From NCBI GenBank assembly GCA_005879535.1, contig VBKI01000062.1:1-52454 (forward strand): a DNA stretch of 52,454 bases, given 5' to 3'. Below are positions 33,528-45,060 of this stretch, piece by piece. Each line of letters opens with the position of its first letter. Position 1 is the first letter of the stretch. The position numbers and the translations under genes were made by a program. The notes under the pieces were generated by a model, which had not been told where the DNA came from, made no database searches, and saw only the letters and a list, made by a program, of their open reading frames with translations. The stretch comes from Deltaproteobacteria bacterium (GTDB taxonomy: Bacteria > Myxococcota > Myxococcia > Myxococcales > 40CM-4-68-19).

Positions 33528-36500
33528 ATGATTCATCGGGCGCACCAGCTCCGGCTGGAAGTCTGTGCAGCTTTGATCTCACCGCTCTTCATTTCCTGCG
33601 CGGCTCATCGCGCCGCAAGCACCGCCGCTCCTCCCGAGCGGGCAGACCGTGTTGCCGAACCCGGAGAGGCGGCGTCGCCAACCGCAGACGGGGACCGCGA
33701 AAAGATCGCCCGCACGGCGCTCGCGAAAAAGCTCGCGCGGCAGCAGACATTCGCCAACGGGTTCAACGCGGACTCCGGCGACCACCCCGAGAGCTACGCG
33801 GAGCAGGACTGGATCAAGCATTCCATCGACGGCGGCGACAACGGGCCTCCGCCGTTCACTGCGTTCGCGACCGCGCGCAACGACTGGTTCGGCCTGCTCG
33901 GGAGGCCGGCGTTCGGCACCGGAAAATGGGTGCCCTTCGGACCTACGAACGGGCAAAACGACCTGACAAACGTCTTCCGCGACCGCACCGTCTACACGGC
34001 CGGCACCGAGAACTTCGGCGGCCGGACCGTGCACGGGGTCATCTCGCCGGACTGCAAGCCCGCGCCGGACACCTGCACCCTCTGGATCGCCGCGTCGAAC
34101 GGCGGCGTGTGGCGCACCGACAACGCGCTGGCCGTGGATAATCCCGACACGCCCGAGAACGAAGGGCCGACCTGGGAGTTTGTCTCGGCGACGTTCGAGA
34201 ACCAGAGCGTGGCCTCGCTCGAGCTGGACCCGAACGATTCCAACGGCAAGACCATCTGGGCGGGCACCGGCGAACCCAACGCCTGCGGCAGCGGTTGCGA
34301 AGTGGGCGTGGGAGTCTACCAATCGAAGGACGGCCGCAAGGGTTGGCGCGGCCCGCTTGGCGCAGCCCAGTTCTTCGGCCGCGGCGTCGGGTCGATCGCG
34401 GTGAAGCAGGGTGATTCGAAGACGGTGTTCGTCGCCACCGGCCGCGCCACGCGCGGCATCTCGAACACGTGCTGTGGCGGAACCGATGCGTTGGTCCCCG
34501 GCGCCCCGCATTTCGGCGTCTGGCGCTCGAAGGACGAGGGCAAGAGCTGGGAGCTGGTGAACCAGGGCGCCGAGGCCCTCTGTACGGTCCCCACTCCGGA
34601 CGTTGTCTCGCTCAACCAGACGGCCTGCTCACCCCGAGGTGCGCGGCGGATCAAGTTCGATCCCGTCGACCCGAACACCGTCTATGCCTCGTTCTTCGCC
34701 CGCGGGATCTGGCGATCGCGCAGCAACGGCGACCCCGGAACGTGGGAGCAGATCATGGCGCCGCGAGGCGACGTCGGTCCCGTGCTCCCAACTACTCCGC
34801 CGCCTCTACCGCTCACCACCGAGCGCGACGAGTTCGACGTCGTGGCGCTGCCCAGCGGCGAAACGCGGATGTACGTGGGTGCCGGCGGCGGCAACTACAC
34901 CGGGACCGGGGCGACCGCGGCGCGCCTGCGCGTGAACGACGCCGTCCGGAACGCCCCGGCTGCCACGGCCCAGGCGACATGGGTCGACAAGCAGACGTAC
35001 AGCTTCGCCTACTGCGAGCCGCAGTGCTCGTACGACAACTACGTCTACGCCCCCGCGAACCCGCGCAACGCGCCCAAGTCCGGCGCAACCGTCGACACGG
35101 TGTATCTGTCGGGCGCGAACCAGTACAACGAGAACAACACCGGCACCGGCCGCTCGAACGGACGGGCTGTACTGCTCTCGACCGACGCGGGGGCGATCTT
35201 CACCGACATGACGGAGGACGACCGCAGCAGCGTCTATCCCGGCGCGCTGCATCCCGACCACCACGCCCTGGTGGTGAATCCGCTGAACTGGCGCCAGTTC
35301 TTCGACTTGAGCGACGGCGGGGTGAACCGATCGAACGGCGTCTTCGTCAATGACACGGCGGATTGCACGACGGCGCCGCACCTCTTCGTGGTGCCGAGCC
35401 GGGTCGCCTTCTGCCAGGTGGTCCTTTCGCGCGTCCCGCAGCGGCTGACCGCCATCAATCGCGGCCTGCGCACGCTGGCGACCTACACCCTCGATTACGA
35501 CCGGAACAATGTGAACCGCATCAGCGCCGGCACGCAGGACAACGGCTCCTGGGAGACTTTGGGCGATACCGCCAACTGGCTGCAGATCAACATCGCAGAC
35601 GGCGGCCCGAACCGATTCGACGCCACCGGTGCCGACTCGCAGTTCGCGCTCTCGGCCTTCCAGGGCGGCCAGCTCATGGTCCGCTACGATGCGCAGCAGC
35701 AGGTCGACGTGAACTGGATCTCGGACACGCTGTCCGACCCGACCAACGTCCCGCCGTACGCGCTGGAGGCCTCGGCCTTCATCGTGCCCGCCATCAGCGA
35801 CGCGGTCCACCCAGGGTGGCTGTTCACCGGCCGCGAGCACGTTTTCCGTTCCATGAACTACGGCCGCAATCCGGTCCTCGCCACCAAGCAAGCGCACCGC
35901 GACAACTGCAACATCTGGTACGGAGCCTTCGGCGACCTCAACCACAACGACATCTATGATCTGCCCGGCGACTCCTGCGACGACTGGAGGGCGCTCGGGG
36001 ATCCAAGTCCCAACGGCCGCCTGACCAGCGCCACCTACGGACCCGACCGCCTGGGCATCTACGTTTCCGCCAACGAGCGCGCGCCGAGCGATCCGAGCAC
36101 GCTCTGGGCGGCGACGGGAGCGGGCCGCATCTTCGTCTCCAAGAATGCTGACAATCCGGTCCCGTCGGCCGTGGTGTTCGACCGCATCGACAACGACCCC
36201 ACGGCGACGAACTCGCCGCCCCGGTACCCGACGTCGATCTACGTCGATCCGACGGACCCGAACCACGCCTGGATCACCTACAGCGGGTACAACGCGAAGA
36301 CCCCGAACACGCCCGGACACGTCTTCGAGGTCTTCTACGCGCCGAACGCCTCGACGTTCATCAACCGCGACGGCCACAAGATCAACGGCTACGGAGACAT
36401 CCCCGCGAACCGCATCATCGTCACCAACCGTGGCACCTACTACGTCGCCACGGACTACGGCGTGGTGGTGAAGGAGCCCAACTCGGACGTCTGGAAGATG

Positions 36501-36614
36501 GCTCCGGCTGGGCTTCCCAACATCGACGTGGCGGACCTCATCTACGTGCCGCAAACCGACTCACTCTATGCCGCGACTCACGGCCAGGGCGTCTGGCAGT
36601 TGAAGGTCCAATAG
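33528..36614 (+). CDS. Large exported beta-propeller (sortilin/VPS10-like) protein
   Basis: 1028 residues with GGGGGAGG upstream. An N-terminal signal ends in LFISC (possible lipoprotein Cys). The rest repeats short propeller-type elements: LWIAASNGGVWRTDN, VASLELDPNDSNGKTIWAGT, FGVWRSKDEGKSWELVNQGA, NTVYASFFARGIWRSRSNGD, TYYVATDYGVVV and YAATHGQGVWQLKV at the end. These are the BNR/sortilin (VPS10-like) propeller blades used in exported binding or glycosidase proteins. Several Cys pairs (CGSGCEV; CEPQC) suggest disulfides. No catalytic Asp-box enzyme could be assigned. Confidence 0.72.
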   Translation: MIHRAHQLRLEVCAALISPLFISCAAHRAASTAAPPERADRVAEPGEAASPTADGDREKIARTALAKKLARQQTFANGFNADSGDHPESYAEQDWIKHSIDGGDNGPPPFTAFATARNDWFGLLGRPAFGTGKWVPFGPTNGQNDLTNVFRDRTVYTAGTENFGGRTVHGVISPDCKPAPDTCTLWIAASNGGVWRTDNALAVDNPDTPENEGPTWEFVSATFENQSVASLELDPNDSNGKTIWAGTGEPNACGSGCEVGVGVYQSKDGRKGWRGPLGAAQFFGRGVGSIAVKQGDSKTVFVATGRATRGISNTCCGGTDALVPGAPHFGVWRSKDEGKSWELVNQGAEALCTVPTPDVVSLNQTACSPRGARRIKFDPVDPNTVYASFFARGIWRSRSNGDPGTWEQIMAPRGDVGPVLPTTPPPLPLTTERDEFDVVALPSGETRMYVGAGGGNYTGTGATAARLRVNDAVRNAPAATAQATWVDKQTYSFAYCEPQCSYDNYVYAPANPRNAPKSGATVDTVYLSGANQYNENNTGTGRSNGRAVLLSTDAGAIFTDMTEDDRSSVYPGALHPDHHALVVNPLNWRQFFDLSDGGVNRSNGVFVNDTADCTTAPHLFVVPSRVAFCQVVLSRVPQRLTAINRGLRTLATYTLDYDRNNVNRISAGTQDNGSWETLGDTANWLQINIADGGPNRFDATGADSQFALSAFQGGQLMVRYDAQQQVDVNWISDTLSDPTNVPPYALEASAFIVPAISDAVHPGWLFTGREHVFRSMNYGRNPVLATKQAHRDNCNIWYGAFGDLNHNDIYDLPGDSCDDWRALGDPSPNGRLTSATYGPDRLGIYVSANERAPSDPSTLWAATGAGRIFVSKNADNPVPSAVVFDRIDNDPTATNSPPRYPTSIYVDPTDPNHAWITYSGYNAKTPNTPGHVFEVFYAPNASTFINRDGHKINGYGDIPANRIIVTNRGTYYVATDYGVVVKEPNSDVWKMAPAGLPNIDVADLIYVPQTDSLYAATHGQGVWQLKVQ

Positions 36615-36625
36615 AGAGCGCACAT

Positions 36626-36662
36626 CGCGGAAGGGGACCCGTCTCGGGCCCCCTTTCCCGCG
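36626..36662. terminator. GC-rich hairpin between convergent genes
   Basis: GGAAGGGGACCCG pairs with CGGGCCCCCTTTCC across a TCT loop, with flanking CGCG on both sides. It lies between stops at 36614 and 36681 on opposite strands and probably ends both transcripts. No long T-run follows. Confidence 0.5.
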
Positions 36663-36680
36663 AGTGAATCGCATCACGCG

Positions 36681-37361
36681 TTACTTGTAGAGGACGAACC
36701 CGGCGTAGTCGGCGGCGCTGATGCTGCCCGTCTGATCGCCATCGCTCATCAGGCCGATGCCCTGCAACTCCGGCACCTCGCTGCGGGGGTCGCCGTTCGT
36801 GAAATGCTGCCGGAAGAGCTCTTCCGGATCGATCGTCTCCTCCACCCAGCCGGCGCTCACCATGCCCGTACGCAGCACGATGCTGTCGGAGGCGACGAAC
36901 GGATTCCGCATCCGGTTGCACGTGGCGCCGAGCGGCGCCTCGCTGCTCCAGATGAACTTCAGGGAGTACCAGCGCATGCCCCGCTTCCAGGTGACGTAGA
37001 CGGCGGCCGCCGAATCCCCGAGGCCGGCCGCGCATTCGTTCCCCTTGCGGGGCAGTACCTGCGCCCGCCAGCGCCACGTCATGCGTCGCACGCCGTGGTG
37101 CAACTCGTCGGGCACGTCGCAGAAGAGCGTCACGGTCGGCTTGGGTGGCAGGTACTCGCCGTGGATGAAGCTCTGCTTGGGATCCTCGATGGTCTGGTAG
37201 TAGGTGGCTTCCGGCTTGTGCGGATTCTCCGGGTCGTACTCCTGGCCGAGGACCTTGAAGGCATGCACGTCCAGCGGCACGGCGCGGAACTGGCGGGCGC
37301 CATCTGACTGCTGGATCGGGGCGAGCAGAAGCGCGGCCGCAATTGTCGGGAGAATCGCCAT
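36681..37361 (-). CDS. Exported DUF3047-like protein
   Basis: 226 residues with a signal peptide (MAILPTIAAALLLAPIQQSD). The body matches the layout of DUF3047: a strand pair MTWRWRAQVLPRKGNECAAG, GDSAAAVYVTWKRGMRWYSL, and at the end GIGLMSDGDQTGSISAADYA. No enzyme motif is known for the family, which is often found in exported proteins of Myxococcota and other proteobacteria. It is 38 bases downstream of the DUF885-like gene on the same strand. Confidence 0.7.
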   Translation of the reverse strand: MAILPTIAAALLLAPIQQSDGARQFRAVPLDVHAFKVLGQEYDPENPHKPEATYYQTIEDPKQSFIHGEYLPPKPTVTLFCDVPDELHHGVRRMTWRWRAQVLPRKGNECAAGLGDSAAAVYVTWKRGMRWYSLKFIWSSEAPLGATCNRMRNPFVASDSIVLRTGMVSAGWVEETIDPEELFRQHFTNGDPRSEVPELQGIGLMSDGDQTGSISAADYAGFVLYK

Positions 37362-37399
37362 GACCCGTTGTCATCTGACGCCCCAGCTGAATTCGGGAT

Positions 37400-39052
37400 T
37401 CAGTGGATGCCCGCGCGCAGGCTCCATCCGACACCGGGTACGCGGTCGTTCGAGCCGGTGAGCTCCCAGCCAACCAGCGAAATCGGGATCAGGCCAACCG
37501 CGTCCAGCTCGTCCATGAACCGGCGGAGGGTGAACGCATTCCCCAAGGCGCGGGCGCGCGCCGCGAGCAGCCGATCGATCTCGATCTTTCCGATCAGGTA
37601 GCTCGTTCCGTATGCCGGCTGCTGCAGATACAGATGCTGCTCGAACCAGACCGTCTTGCCGTCCAGCCGCAGCCAGCCGCGCGGCGTCTGCTCGGAGGCG
37701 AATCGCGCCGCCTCGTCGACGGACATCTGGTTGGCGTGCATGCGCAGTTCGCCGATGGCTCGCGCCGCCCTTTGCGCGAGCAGGATGTAGACGAGCTCCC
37801 GCGAGCGCGGCCGAGTGTCGCAGAGACCGGCGTGCATCATCAGCTCTTCCATCGCGGTCGCCAGGCCCTCCGTACGGGTATCGAAGATGTTGTAGAGCAG
37901 CGCGCCACGCCGGATGGGGCTCGGATGCGGATCGTGACGCATCCTCGCCAGGTCGAACCAGTGGTAGCCGTGCGTGCGCATCAGCACCGGATCCCGGTAG
38001 TCGACCTCGGTGAAGAACTCGAGCGGCCGCCGCGGCGTGTACTGCCCGGTCCGGGCGCGCAGCGCCGCATCCATGTAGGGCTGCACGGTGAGGATGTCGT
38101 TCCGCGCGAGGAACGACATGTACTCGCTGACGGCGGCGGCAAAGCGTCGCTGGTGCTCCCCGTCGCTGGCGACGGGCGACTGCGCGGGCAGCTCGCGGTT
38201 CCGATGCTCCTCCATGGCCAGCGCGGACCTGGCCCGCCACAACTCGCGCTGCATCAGCGCGAGCTCCTCGGCCCAAGTGTACGGAAGGAGCTGCACGTTG
38301 ATCAGGTACCAGTCGTACTCGCGAACACCGACGCCCGATGGCCCCGTCTTCGACGGCGCTTCCGCCTTCAGCCAGTCGATCAGCTCGGCAGTCGCGGTTT
38401 CCGCTCGGGCGATGGCAGCGGCGAGGCCCGTATGAGAACCCGCCTTGCCGCGCAGCTCCCCGAGCAAGCCGCGCTGTTGCTCGAGGGCGCGGATGCCGAA
38501 GTTCCACAGGTCGCGCCCGCTGCCGGTGAGGTTACCGCGGGCTTGCTTCAGCAGACCCGGGATGGGTGACAGACGACGCGCCAGCTCGTCGCCCTGGTCC
38601 GCGGAGAGCGGAAACCTCCATTCCCAAAGCCCTACCGTCCCCAACACGAAGGGACCCTCGCGCGCGGGCTGATCGCTCTCGTCGCCCACCACCGTCACGT
38701 AGAAGGCGGGATTTCTCGCCCACGGCTGGAGGACGCGGTGATCGAAGTCGAGCCCGTTCATCTCGGCGCGCAGGAGGTGGTAGTCCACTTGTCGTGCCAC
38801 GGGCCATGCTGCCGGGTCGATCGCCGCAAGCTTCTTCCGGTATTCCGCGAGGGCGTCGTGCTGCGCCGCCATCGCCGCCTGCCTGTAGTCGGGCACGCCG
38901 TCGATGACCCGCGGCTTCTGGAACGTGCGCCAATCGGCGAAGAGGGCGACCAGGTCGTCGTAGCTCGTGCTCTTCGGCGACACAGGCGACGGACTTGCGC
39001 CTGCACAGGACGCGAGCACGAGCGCAACCGCACATCGCATGGAGCTTCGCAT
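37400..39052 (-). CDS. DUF885-like lipoprotein without a visible HExxH
   Basis: 550 residues starting at 39052; the ATG at 39040 is an alternative. A signal with lipobox (VLASC) precedes a mostly helical protein typical of DUF885: SYDDLVALFADWR, DYHLLRAEMNGLDFDHRVLQ, TGLAAAIARAETATAELIDW and DTRTEGLATAMEELMMHAGL (about 378-397). DUF885 members normally bear an HE-x-P-G-H-H motif shortly before the EGW-like stretch; here that place reads MRTHGYHWFDLARM, with no Glu after the His. It is thus either a non-catalytic or an altered member. It lies between the aminotransferase and DUF3047 genes on the same strand. Confidence 0.72.
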   Translation of the reverse strand: MRSSMRCAVALVLASCAGASPSPVSPKSTSYDDLVALFADWRTFQKPRVIDGVPDYRQAAMAAQHDALAEYRKKLAAIDPAAWPVARQVDYHLLRAEMNGLDFDHRVLQPWARNPAFYVTVVGDESDQPAREGPFVLGTVGLWEWRFPLSADQGDELARRLSPIPGLLKQARGNLTGSGRDLWNFGIRALEQQRGLLGELRGKAGSHTGLAAAIARAETATAELIDWLKAEAPSKTGPSGVGVREYDWYLINVQLLPYTWAEELALMQRELWRARSALAMEEHRNRELPAQSPVASDGEHQRRFAAAVSEYMSFLARNDILTVQPYMDAALRARTGQYTPRRPLEFFTEVDYRDPVLMRTHGYHWFDLARMRHDPHPSPIRRGALLYNIFDTRTEGLATAMEELMMHAGLCDTRPRSRELVYILLAQRAARAIGELRMHANQMSVDEAARFASEQTPRGWLRLDGKTVWFEQHLYLQQPAYGTSYLIGKIEIDRLLAARARALGNAFTLRRFMDELDAVGLIPISLVGWELTGSNDRVPGVGWSLRAGIH

Positions 39053-39107
39053 GACTTGTTCAGCCTCAAGACATAGGCGCAAACGCGCACCTCCGGTGCG
39101 GCAGCGG

Positions 39108-40442
39108 CTATGCGGCCACGAGCGTGCGCACCGCGGCTACCGCGGTGTCCACCTCTTTGGGCGTATTGAACAGGCTCGCGGACAACCGGGCGTAACTCAC
39201 CTTGTACGGGCTGGTGCTGGCGACGATCCTGCGCGCGAGCAGCGCCTTTACCACCGCGTCAGGCGACATCCCCTGCACCTCGAAGCAGCAGATGCCGGCC
39301 GACAGCTCCGGATCGAGCGGCGTGTGCAGCTTCACGCCGCGGATCTCCGCGAGCGCCGCCTTGCAGCGCCCATTCAGCTCCCGGATGCGCGCGGCGACCC
39401 GCGCGCGGCCGATCTGCTGGTGCATCCGGAACGCTGCGCCCATGGCCCACTGGTGCTCGTACGCGAGGAAGCCGCCGGGGGTCGCGCGGCTGGCATTGTT
39501 GGGAGTGGCAGGCGCCCGATCGTCCATCCAGGCCCTGTACGGCTCGAGATCGGAGAAGGACGGAATCATCGGCTTGAGCCGCGCCCAGCTCTCCGCGCGC
39601 GCCCAGACGATGCCAGTACCGCGTGGACCAAAGATCCACTTGTGCGCGCCGGCGGAGAAGAAGTCGCAACCCAACGCGGCGACGGTCTCGTCCGCGGCCC
39701 CAAGCCCGTGCACGCCGTCTACGACGAGAACCACGCGCTCGTTCTCAGCGCGCTGCCGGTTCACTTCCCGCAGCGCGTCGGCGATCTGCCGCACGGGAAG
39801 CCGCATGCCGGTGCTCGAGTGCACCCAGGTGATGCCCAGGACCCGGGTGGCAGGCCGGATGGCCTCGCGAACGCGCGCGACGATGGTCCCCGCAGTGGCA
39901 GTCGACGCCTCGTCGAACAGGGCGAACTTCCGGACCGACGCGCCGTTTCTCTCCGTGGCGAAGCGAATGGCCTCGTGGTGAGAGAAATGGTCGTGCGTCG
40001 TCACCAGAACCTCGTCGCCCGGCTTCAGCGGGAGGCCGTGATAGACGAGCGCAAGCCCGGTGGTGGTGTTGGGGGTCAGCGCAATCTCTTCCTGGCGGCC
40101 GCCGAGGTACGCCGCGATGTCCTCGCGGACCTTGCGTTGCAGGTTCTCGGCCTCCGTCTCGAACATCCCGCGCTCCACGACGAGGAACGGATTCTCGTCG
40201 AGCGCTTGCCGCCAGGCGTCGATGGCCGCGCGCACCGGCACTGGGTGCGAGGAGATGTAGAAGCCGGCCAGGTGCACGTAGTCAGGCGCGAGACGGAACT
40301 GGGCGCGGACTTTCGCCCAATCGTCCAGGCGGGGCATCGGCTGTGAACGCGACTCGACGGCCGCGAGGAGCCCCCGCGGTACAAGGCTGGCACCGAGAGC
40401 GGCGCCGTTGAGAGCGAGGAAGGCACGACGTGACGGGCTCAT
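39108..40442 (-). CDS. Tat-exported class V aminotransferase-like protein
   Basis: 444 residues. The N-terminus SPSRRAFLALNGAALGASLV is a typical twin-arginine signal. The PLP-dependent fold follows with GGRQEEIALTPNTTTGLALV (about 114-133), TTHDHFSHHEAI (about 148-159), VLVVDGVHGLGA (about 240) and the PLP Lys in FFSAGAHKWIFGP (about 262). This resembles NifS/isopenicillin-N epimerase-like class V enzymes, some of which are exported folded. The substrate is unknown. The stop lies 55 bases before the DUF885 start. Confidence 0.82.
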   Translation of the reverse strand: MSPSRRAFLALNGAALGASLVPRGLLAAVESRSQPMPRLDDWAKVRAQFRLAPDYVHLAGFYISSHPVPVRAAIDAWRQALDENPFLVVERGMFETEAENLQRKVREDIAAYLGGRQEEIALTPNTTTGLALVYHGLPLKPGDEVLVTTHDHFSHHEAIRFATERNGASVRKFALFDEASTATAGTIVARVREAIRPATRVLGITWVHSSTGMRLPVRQIADALREVNRQRAENERVVLVVDGVHGLGAADETVAALGCDFFSAGAHKWIFGPRGTGIVWARAESWARLKPMIPSFSDLEPYRAWMDDRAPATPNNASRATPGGFLAYEHQWAMGAAFRMHQQIGRARVAARIRELNGRCKAALAEIRGVKLHTPLDPELSAGICCFEVQGMSPDAVVKALLARRIVASTSPYKVSYARLSASLFNTPKEVDTAVAAVRTLVAA

Positions 40443-40454
40443 GGTCCCCCCGGA

Positions 40455-42299
<1,845 letters not shown>

Positions 42300-42309
42300 G
42301 GGAGATCTC

Positions 42310-43083
42310 CTACTGCGCCGTGTTGGGCGGTCCGTGCGCTTCGATCCAGTTCCGCGCCTTCTTCTTCATGCGCCGCTCCTCCGGCGGGTCCTCGCCGGGT
42401 GGCGCGTTGATCACCTGCTGGACGAGCTTCGTTCCTTCGTCGACCTTGTCTCCGTCGGCATAACAGTCGGCGAGGTAGATTTTCCCGCGCAGATTGCCCG
42501 GGTGCGTGCGAACCGCTTCCGCGAGGATCTTCGTCGCCTGTCCGACGTCACGCTTCGGCCAGGGAAGCTTGAAGAAGTAGCGGCCCCAGACCACCTGCGG
42601 CGCTCCGTCGAGATAGTCCTTGTCGATGCGCAACGCGGCGAGGATCCGGTCGCGGAACTTGCCTTCGAGCCCCTGCGAGAGCGCCGTGATGATCCCCACT
42701 CCCTCGGAATAGAGCCCGATGCCCACGCCGCCGTTGTATTGGCCCCGGACGTCGCCCGCATTGGCCGCCACCGCCTTGTCGGCGGCGTCCCACGCTTTCT
42801 TTCCCAGCGCGGCCTTTTCGTCCGCCTCCTTCGCGTCCGCCTCCCAGTTGTAGAGCGCCGACAGCCGCCAGTTCGCCTCGAACGATCGCGGCTCGACGGC
42901 CAGTTGCTGCTGGAGGATCTGCTCGAGCTTCTTCTCGACGCCCTCCTCGTCCCGGTGGCGCCACAGCTCGTCGAATTGCTCGCGCCACCCCGCCGGTCCC
43001 TCCGGGGCCGTGGGCGGACGCTGCGCCGATGGCGGGCCCGGCGGCGTCGGCTGCGCGACGAGCAGGAACGCGAGCAGAAGCAT
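42310..43083 (-). CDS. TatT-like periplasmic helical-repeat protein
   Basis: 257 residues from the ATG at 43083 with a short signal (MLLLAFLLVAQ); an alternative ATG at 43116 would add 11 residues. After a proline-rich stretch the protein is helical: NWRLSALYNWEADAKEADEK, GGVGIGLYSEGVGIITALSQ, ILAALRIDKDYLDGAPQVVW and FKLPWPKRDVGQATKIL. This order resembles the TRAP-transporter TatT component family, in which trimers of helical repeats accompany a binding protein; no TRAP transporter is adjacent. It ends 10 bases before the acyl-CoA synthetase start. Confidence 0.68.
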   Translation of the reverse strand: MLLLAFLLVAQPTPPGPPSAQRPPTAPEGPAGWREQFDELWRHRDEEGVEKKLEQILQQQLAVEPRSFEANWRLSALYNWEADAKEADEKAALGKKAWDAADKAVAANAGDVRGQYNGGVGIGLYSEGVGIITALSQGLEGKFRDRILAALRIDKDYLDGAPQVVWGRYFFKLPWPKRDVGQATKILAEAVRTHPGNLRGKIYLADCYADGDKVDEGTKLVQQVINAPPGEDPPEERRMKKKARNWIEAHGPPNTAQ

Positions 43084-43205
43084 GGGAGCCGAAGGCGTAC
43101 CACCGCCGCTCACCATGGGCAACCCGACGCGCTCCGTGGGACGCGCCAAGGAAATCGGCGGCGTGGCAATGGCATGGCAGACTCCGGCGAACGAGGAGGA
43201 AACGG

Positions 43206-43640
43206 ATGCGTCGAATGTTCCCGGTCGCCGTCTGCGTTGGATTGGCCCTTGCGGTTCCCGCGCGTGCGTCGCCGCTGTCGCTGCGGCTCGGCGCCGATGC
43301 CTTGCTGAATGGCGGGCCGGGCGTCTTCTCGCTGGGTCTCGGGGTCGAGTCCGCGCTGGGCAGGCGCGTGTCCGTCGGCGCCCGCTTTGGCGGGCTGATC
43401 ACCACGTCGCCCACCAGCGGAGGCGTTCCGCTGGACGTGTTCCTCCGAATCCGGGTGAGCCGCGCTTACATCGAAGGCGTTGGAGGGCCGTGGATCATCT
43501 TCACCGGCGGAGATACGTTCCGCGGCCACGCCGCGGTCGGGCTCGGCCTGCTGGCGCGCGATCTCGAGTTCGGAGCGGAGATCGGCTTCGTCAGCCCGGA
43601 CCGGACCCAGCTCGGCCTGCGCATCGGGTTACGCCTTTAA
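43206..43640 (+). CDS. Small outer-membrane beta-barrel-like protein
   Basis: 144 residues with a signal peptide (MRRMFPVAVCVGLALAVPARAS) and GAGGAG upstream. The mature part alternates hydrophobic and glycine residues (LRLGADALLNGGPGVFSLGL; VSVGARFGGLITTS) and ends RTQLGLRIGLRL, a pattern expected for a small barrel. No named family. It overlaps the vWA gene on the other strand by 4 bases. Confidence 0.6.
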   Translation: MRRMFPVAVCVGLALAVPARASPLSLRLGADALLNGGPGVFSLGLGVESALGRRVSVGARFGGLITTSPTSGGVPLDVFLRIRVSRAYIEGVGGPWIIFTGGDTFRGHAAVGLGLLARDLEFGAEIGFVSPDRTQLGLRIGLRL

Positions 43641-44953
43641 CGATTGGTCAGGTAGCGCAGGTCCCAGGTGTCGTCGGGCTGAAGCAGGCAGTTGCCCTCG
43701 AACTGCACCGCGGGACCGTCGGACGTGGTGACGATCTGATACCCCTGGCCGGCGGCGCACTCCAGCGTCTGGCCGCCCCGCTCGACGCGAACCAGCAGGA
43801 GCTCCGGCGAGGACGGCGGGGCCCGGAGCAGCACCTGCTTGGGAATCCCGATGACCGCGGACAGCTGGGACAGCGAGGGGCTGGCGTCGTCGCTGCAGAC
43901 GTTGGCGCCGACGCCGGAGAACGCGTACGCCAGCTCCAGATACCGCCGGCCGGGCACCTGTCCTCCGCAGAATGTGTGGCATTCCGCGGCGCAATCCGCC
44001 ATGCAGATCTGGTAGGTCGGAGACGACTTGCAGCGCGTATCGCAGGCGGAGACACCGGCGGGCGCGTCGCAGGCTGCATCGCAGGTGGGGTTGGCGCAGA
44101 TCCCCGGGTCCTGCGACCCGTCCTGCAGGGACACGATGGCGCCGATCTCGACCTCCTTGGGCGTCCCATCGGAGTCCTTGAGGCCGCGCAGGTAGTTGGC
44201 GTAATTCGCCACCGGCTCGAGCGCGGAGGGAACGCCACCGCGGGCCATGATCGCGCACTGGTCGACCACGTTTCCCGTGGTTGGATCTTTCGTCAGCATT
44301 GCCAAGCGGTGCCCGGGGTCGGAGCAGTCCTCGGCATCGCTGAAGAACGCGACCACGATCTTCGATGCGTCGCGCAAGAATCCCGCCTGCCGCAGCGCCA
44401 GCTTCATCGCCTCCATCCCCTGCGGCTGGCGCGAGCCGTTCACGCCGACCTGCACGGAGGACGCCAGATCCTGGGCAAATTGCTGCGCGGTGTAGTCACT
44501 TCTGCGCAGGACTGCGCTGGGCGCCTGCGCTCCTTGGTTGAAGTGCCCCGCGCTCGAGAAGGAACGAAAGCAGGCCAGCCCGGAATCGCAGGAAAAGCCG
44601 GTCGCTTCCCATTCGCTGTCGCACTCGGCTGCCGCGTACGGATCGCCCGCCGGACCGCACGCGCCGAGGCGCTCGGAAACAGTGGTGGTCGTGACCGCCA
44701 CCTGATAGTCGACGGGAGGATCCAACGCGTCGAGCTGGCCGGTGAAGTTCTGCAGGGCCGCTGCGAGCCGCTGCTGCTTGCCGCTCATCGAGAAGCTGTC
44801 GTCGATGACGAGCAGCACGTCCGCTTTGGTGAACACGCGCACCTTGTTACGCTGCGAGACCCCGACGAGTGTCACGGGCTGCACAGGCACGGCGACGTAG
44901 CTCTGGCAGGCGCAGAGAGAGACGAGCAGCGTGACTGAGGTGATGACGCGCAT
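43637..44953 (-). CDS. Cysteine-rich von Willebrand A lipoprotein
   Basis: 438 residues. Lipobox LCAC (Cys16). A vWA domain starts near residue 45 with VLLVIDDSFSMSGKQ (metal-ion site DxSxS, 51-55). A later segment, GFLRDASKIVVAFFSDAEDC (about 230-249), gives the second half. Between and after them are about 18 cysteines, including CDAACDAPAGVSACDTRC and CMADCAAECHTFCGG. Such exported vWA lipoproteins are common in Myxococcota and may bind matrix or partner proteins. The stop overlaps the small barrel gene. Confidence 0.78.
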   Translation of the reverse strand: MRVITSVTLLVSLCACQSYVAVPVQPVTLVGVSQRNKVRVFTKADVLLVIDDSFSMSGKQQRLAAALQNFTGQLDALDPPVDYQVAVTTTTVSERLGACGPAGDPYAAAECDSEWEATGFSCDSGLACFRSFSSAGHFNQGAQAPSAVLRRSDYTAQQFAQDLASSVQVGVNGSRQPQGMEAMKLALRQAGFLRDASKIVVAFFSDAEDCSDPGHRLAMLTKDPTTGNVVDQCAIMARGGVPSALEPVANYANYLRGLKDSDGTPKEVEIGAIVSLQDGSQDPGICANPTCDAACDAPAGVSACDTRCKSSPTYQICMADCAAECHTFCGGQVPGRRYLELAYAFSGVGANVCSDDASPSLSQLSAVIGIPKQVLLRAPPSSPELLLVRVERGGQTLECAAGQGYQIVTTSDGPAVQFEGNCLLQPDDTWDLRYLTNR

Positions 44954-45060
44954 GCAGTTGGGGTCCCCCACCACACCCCGGATGGCCGGCAAGGTTTGGA
45001 CGCCGCGGCGTGCCGTCAAGGCTGCGGCAACTTGCATGCCGCCCCGCCAACTCTGGGCTA

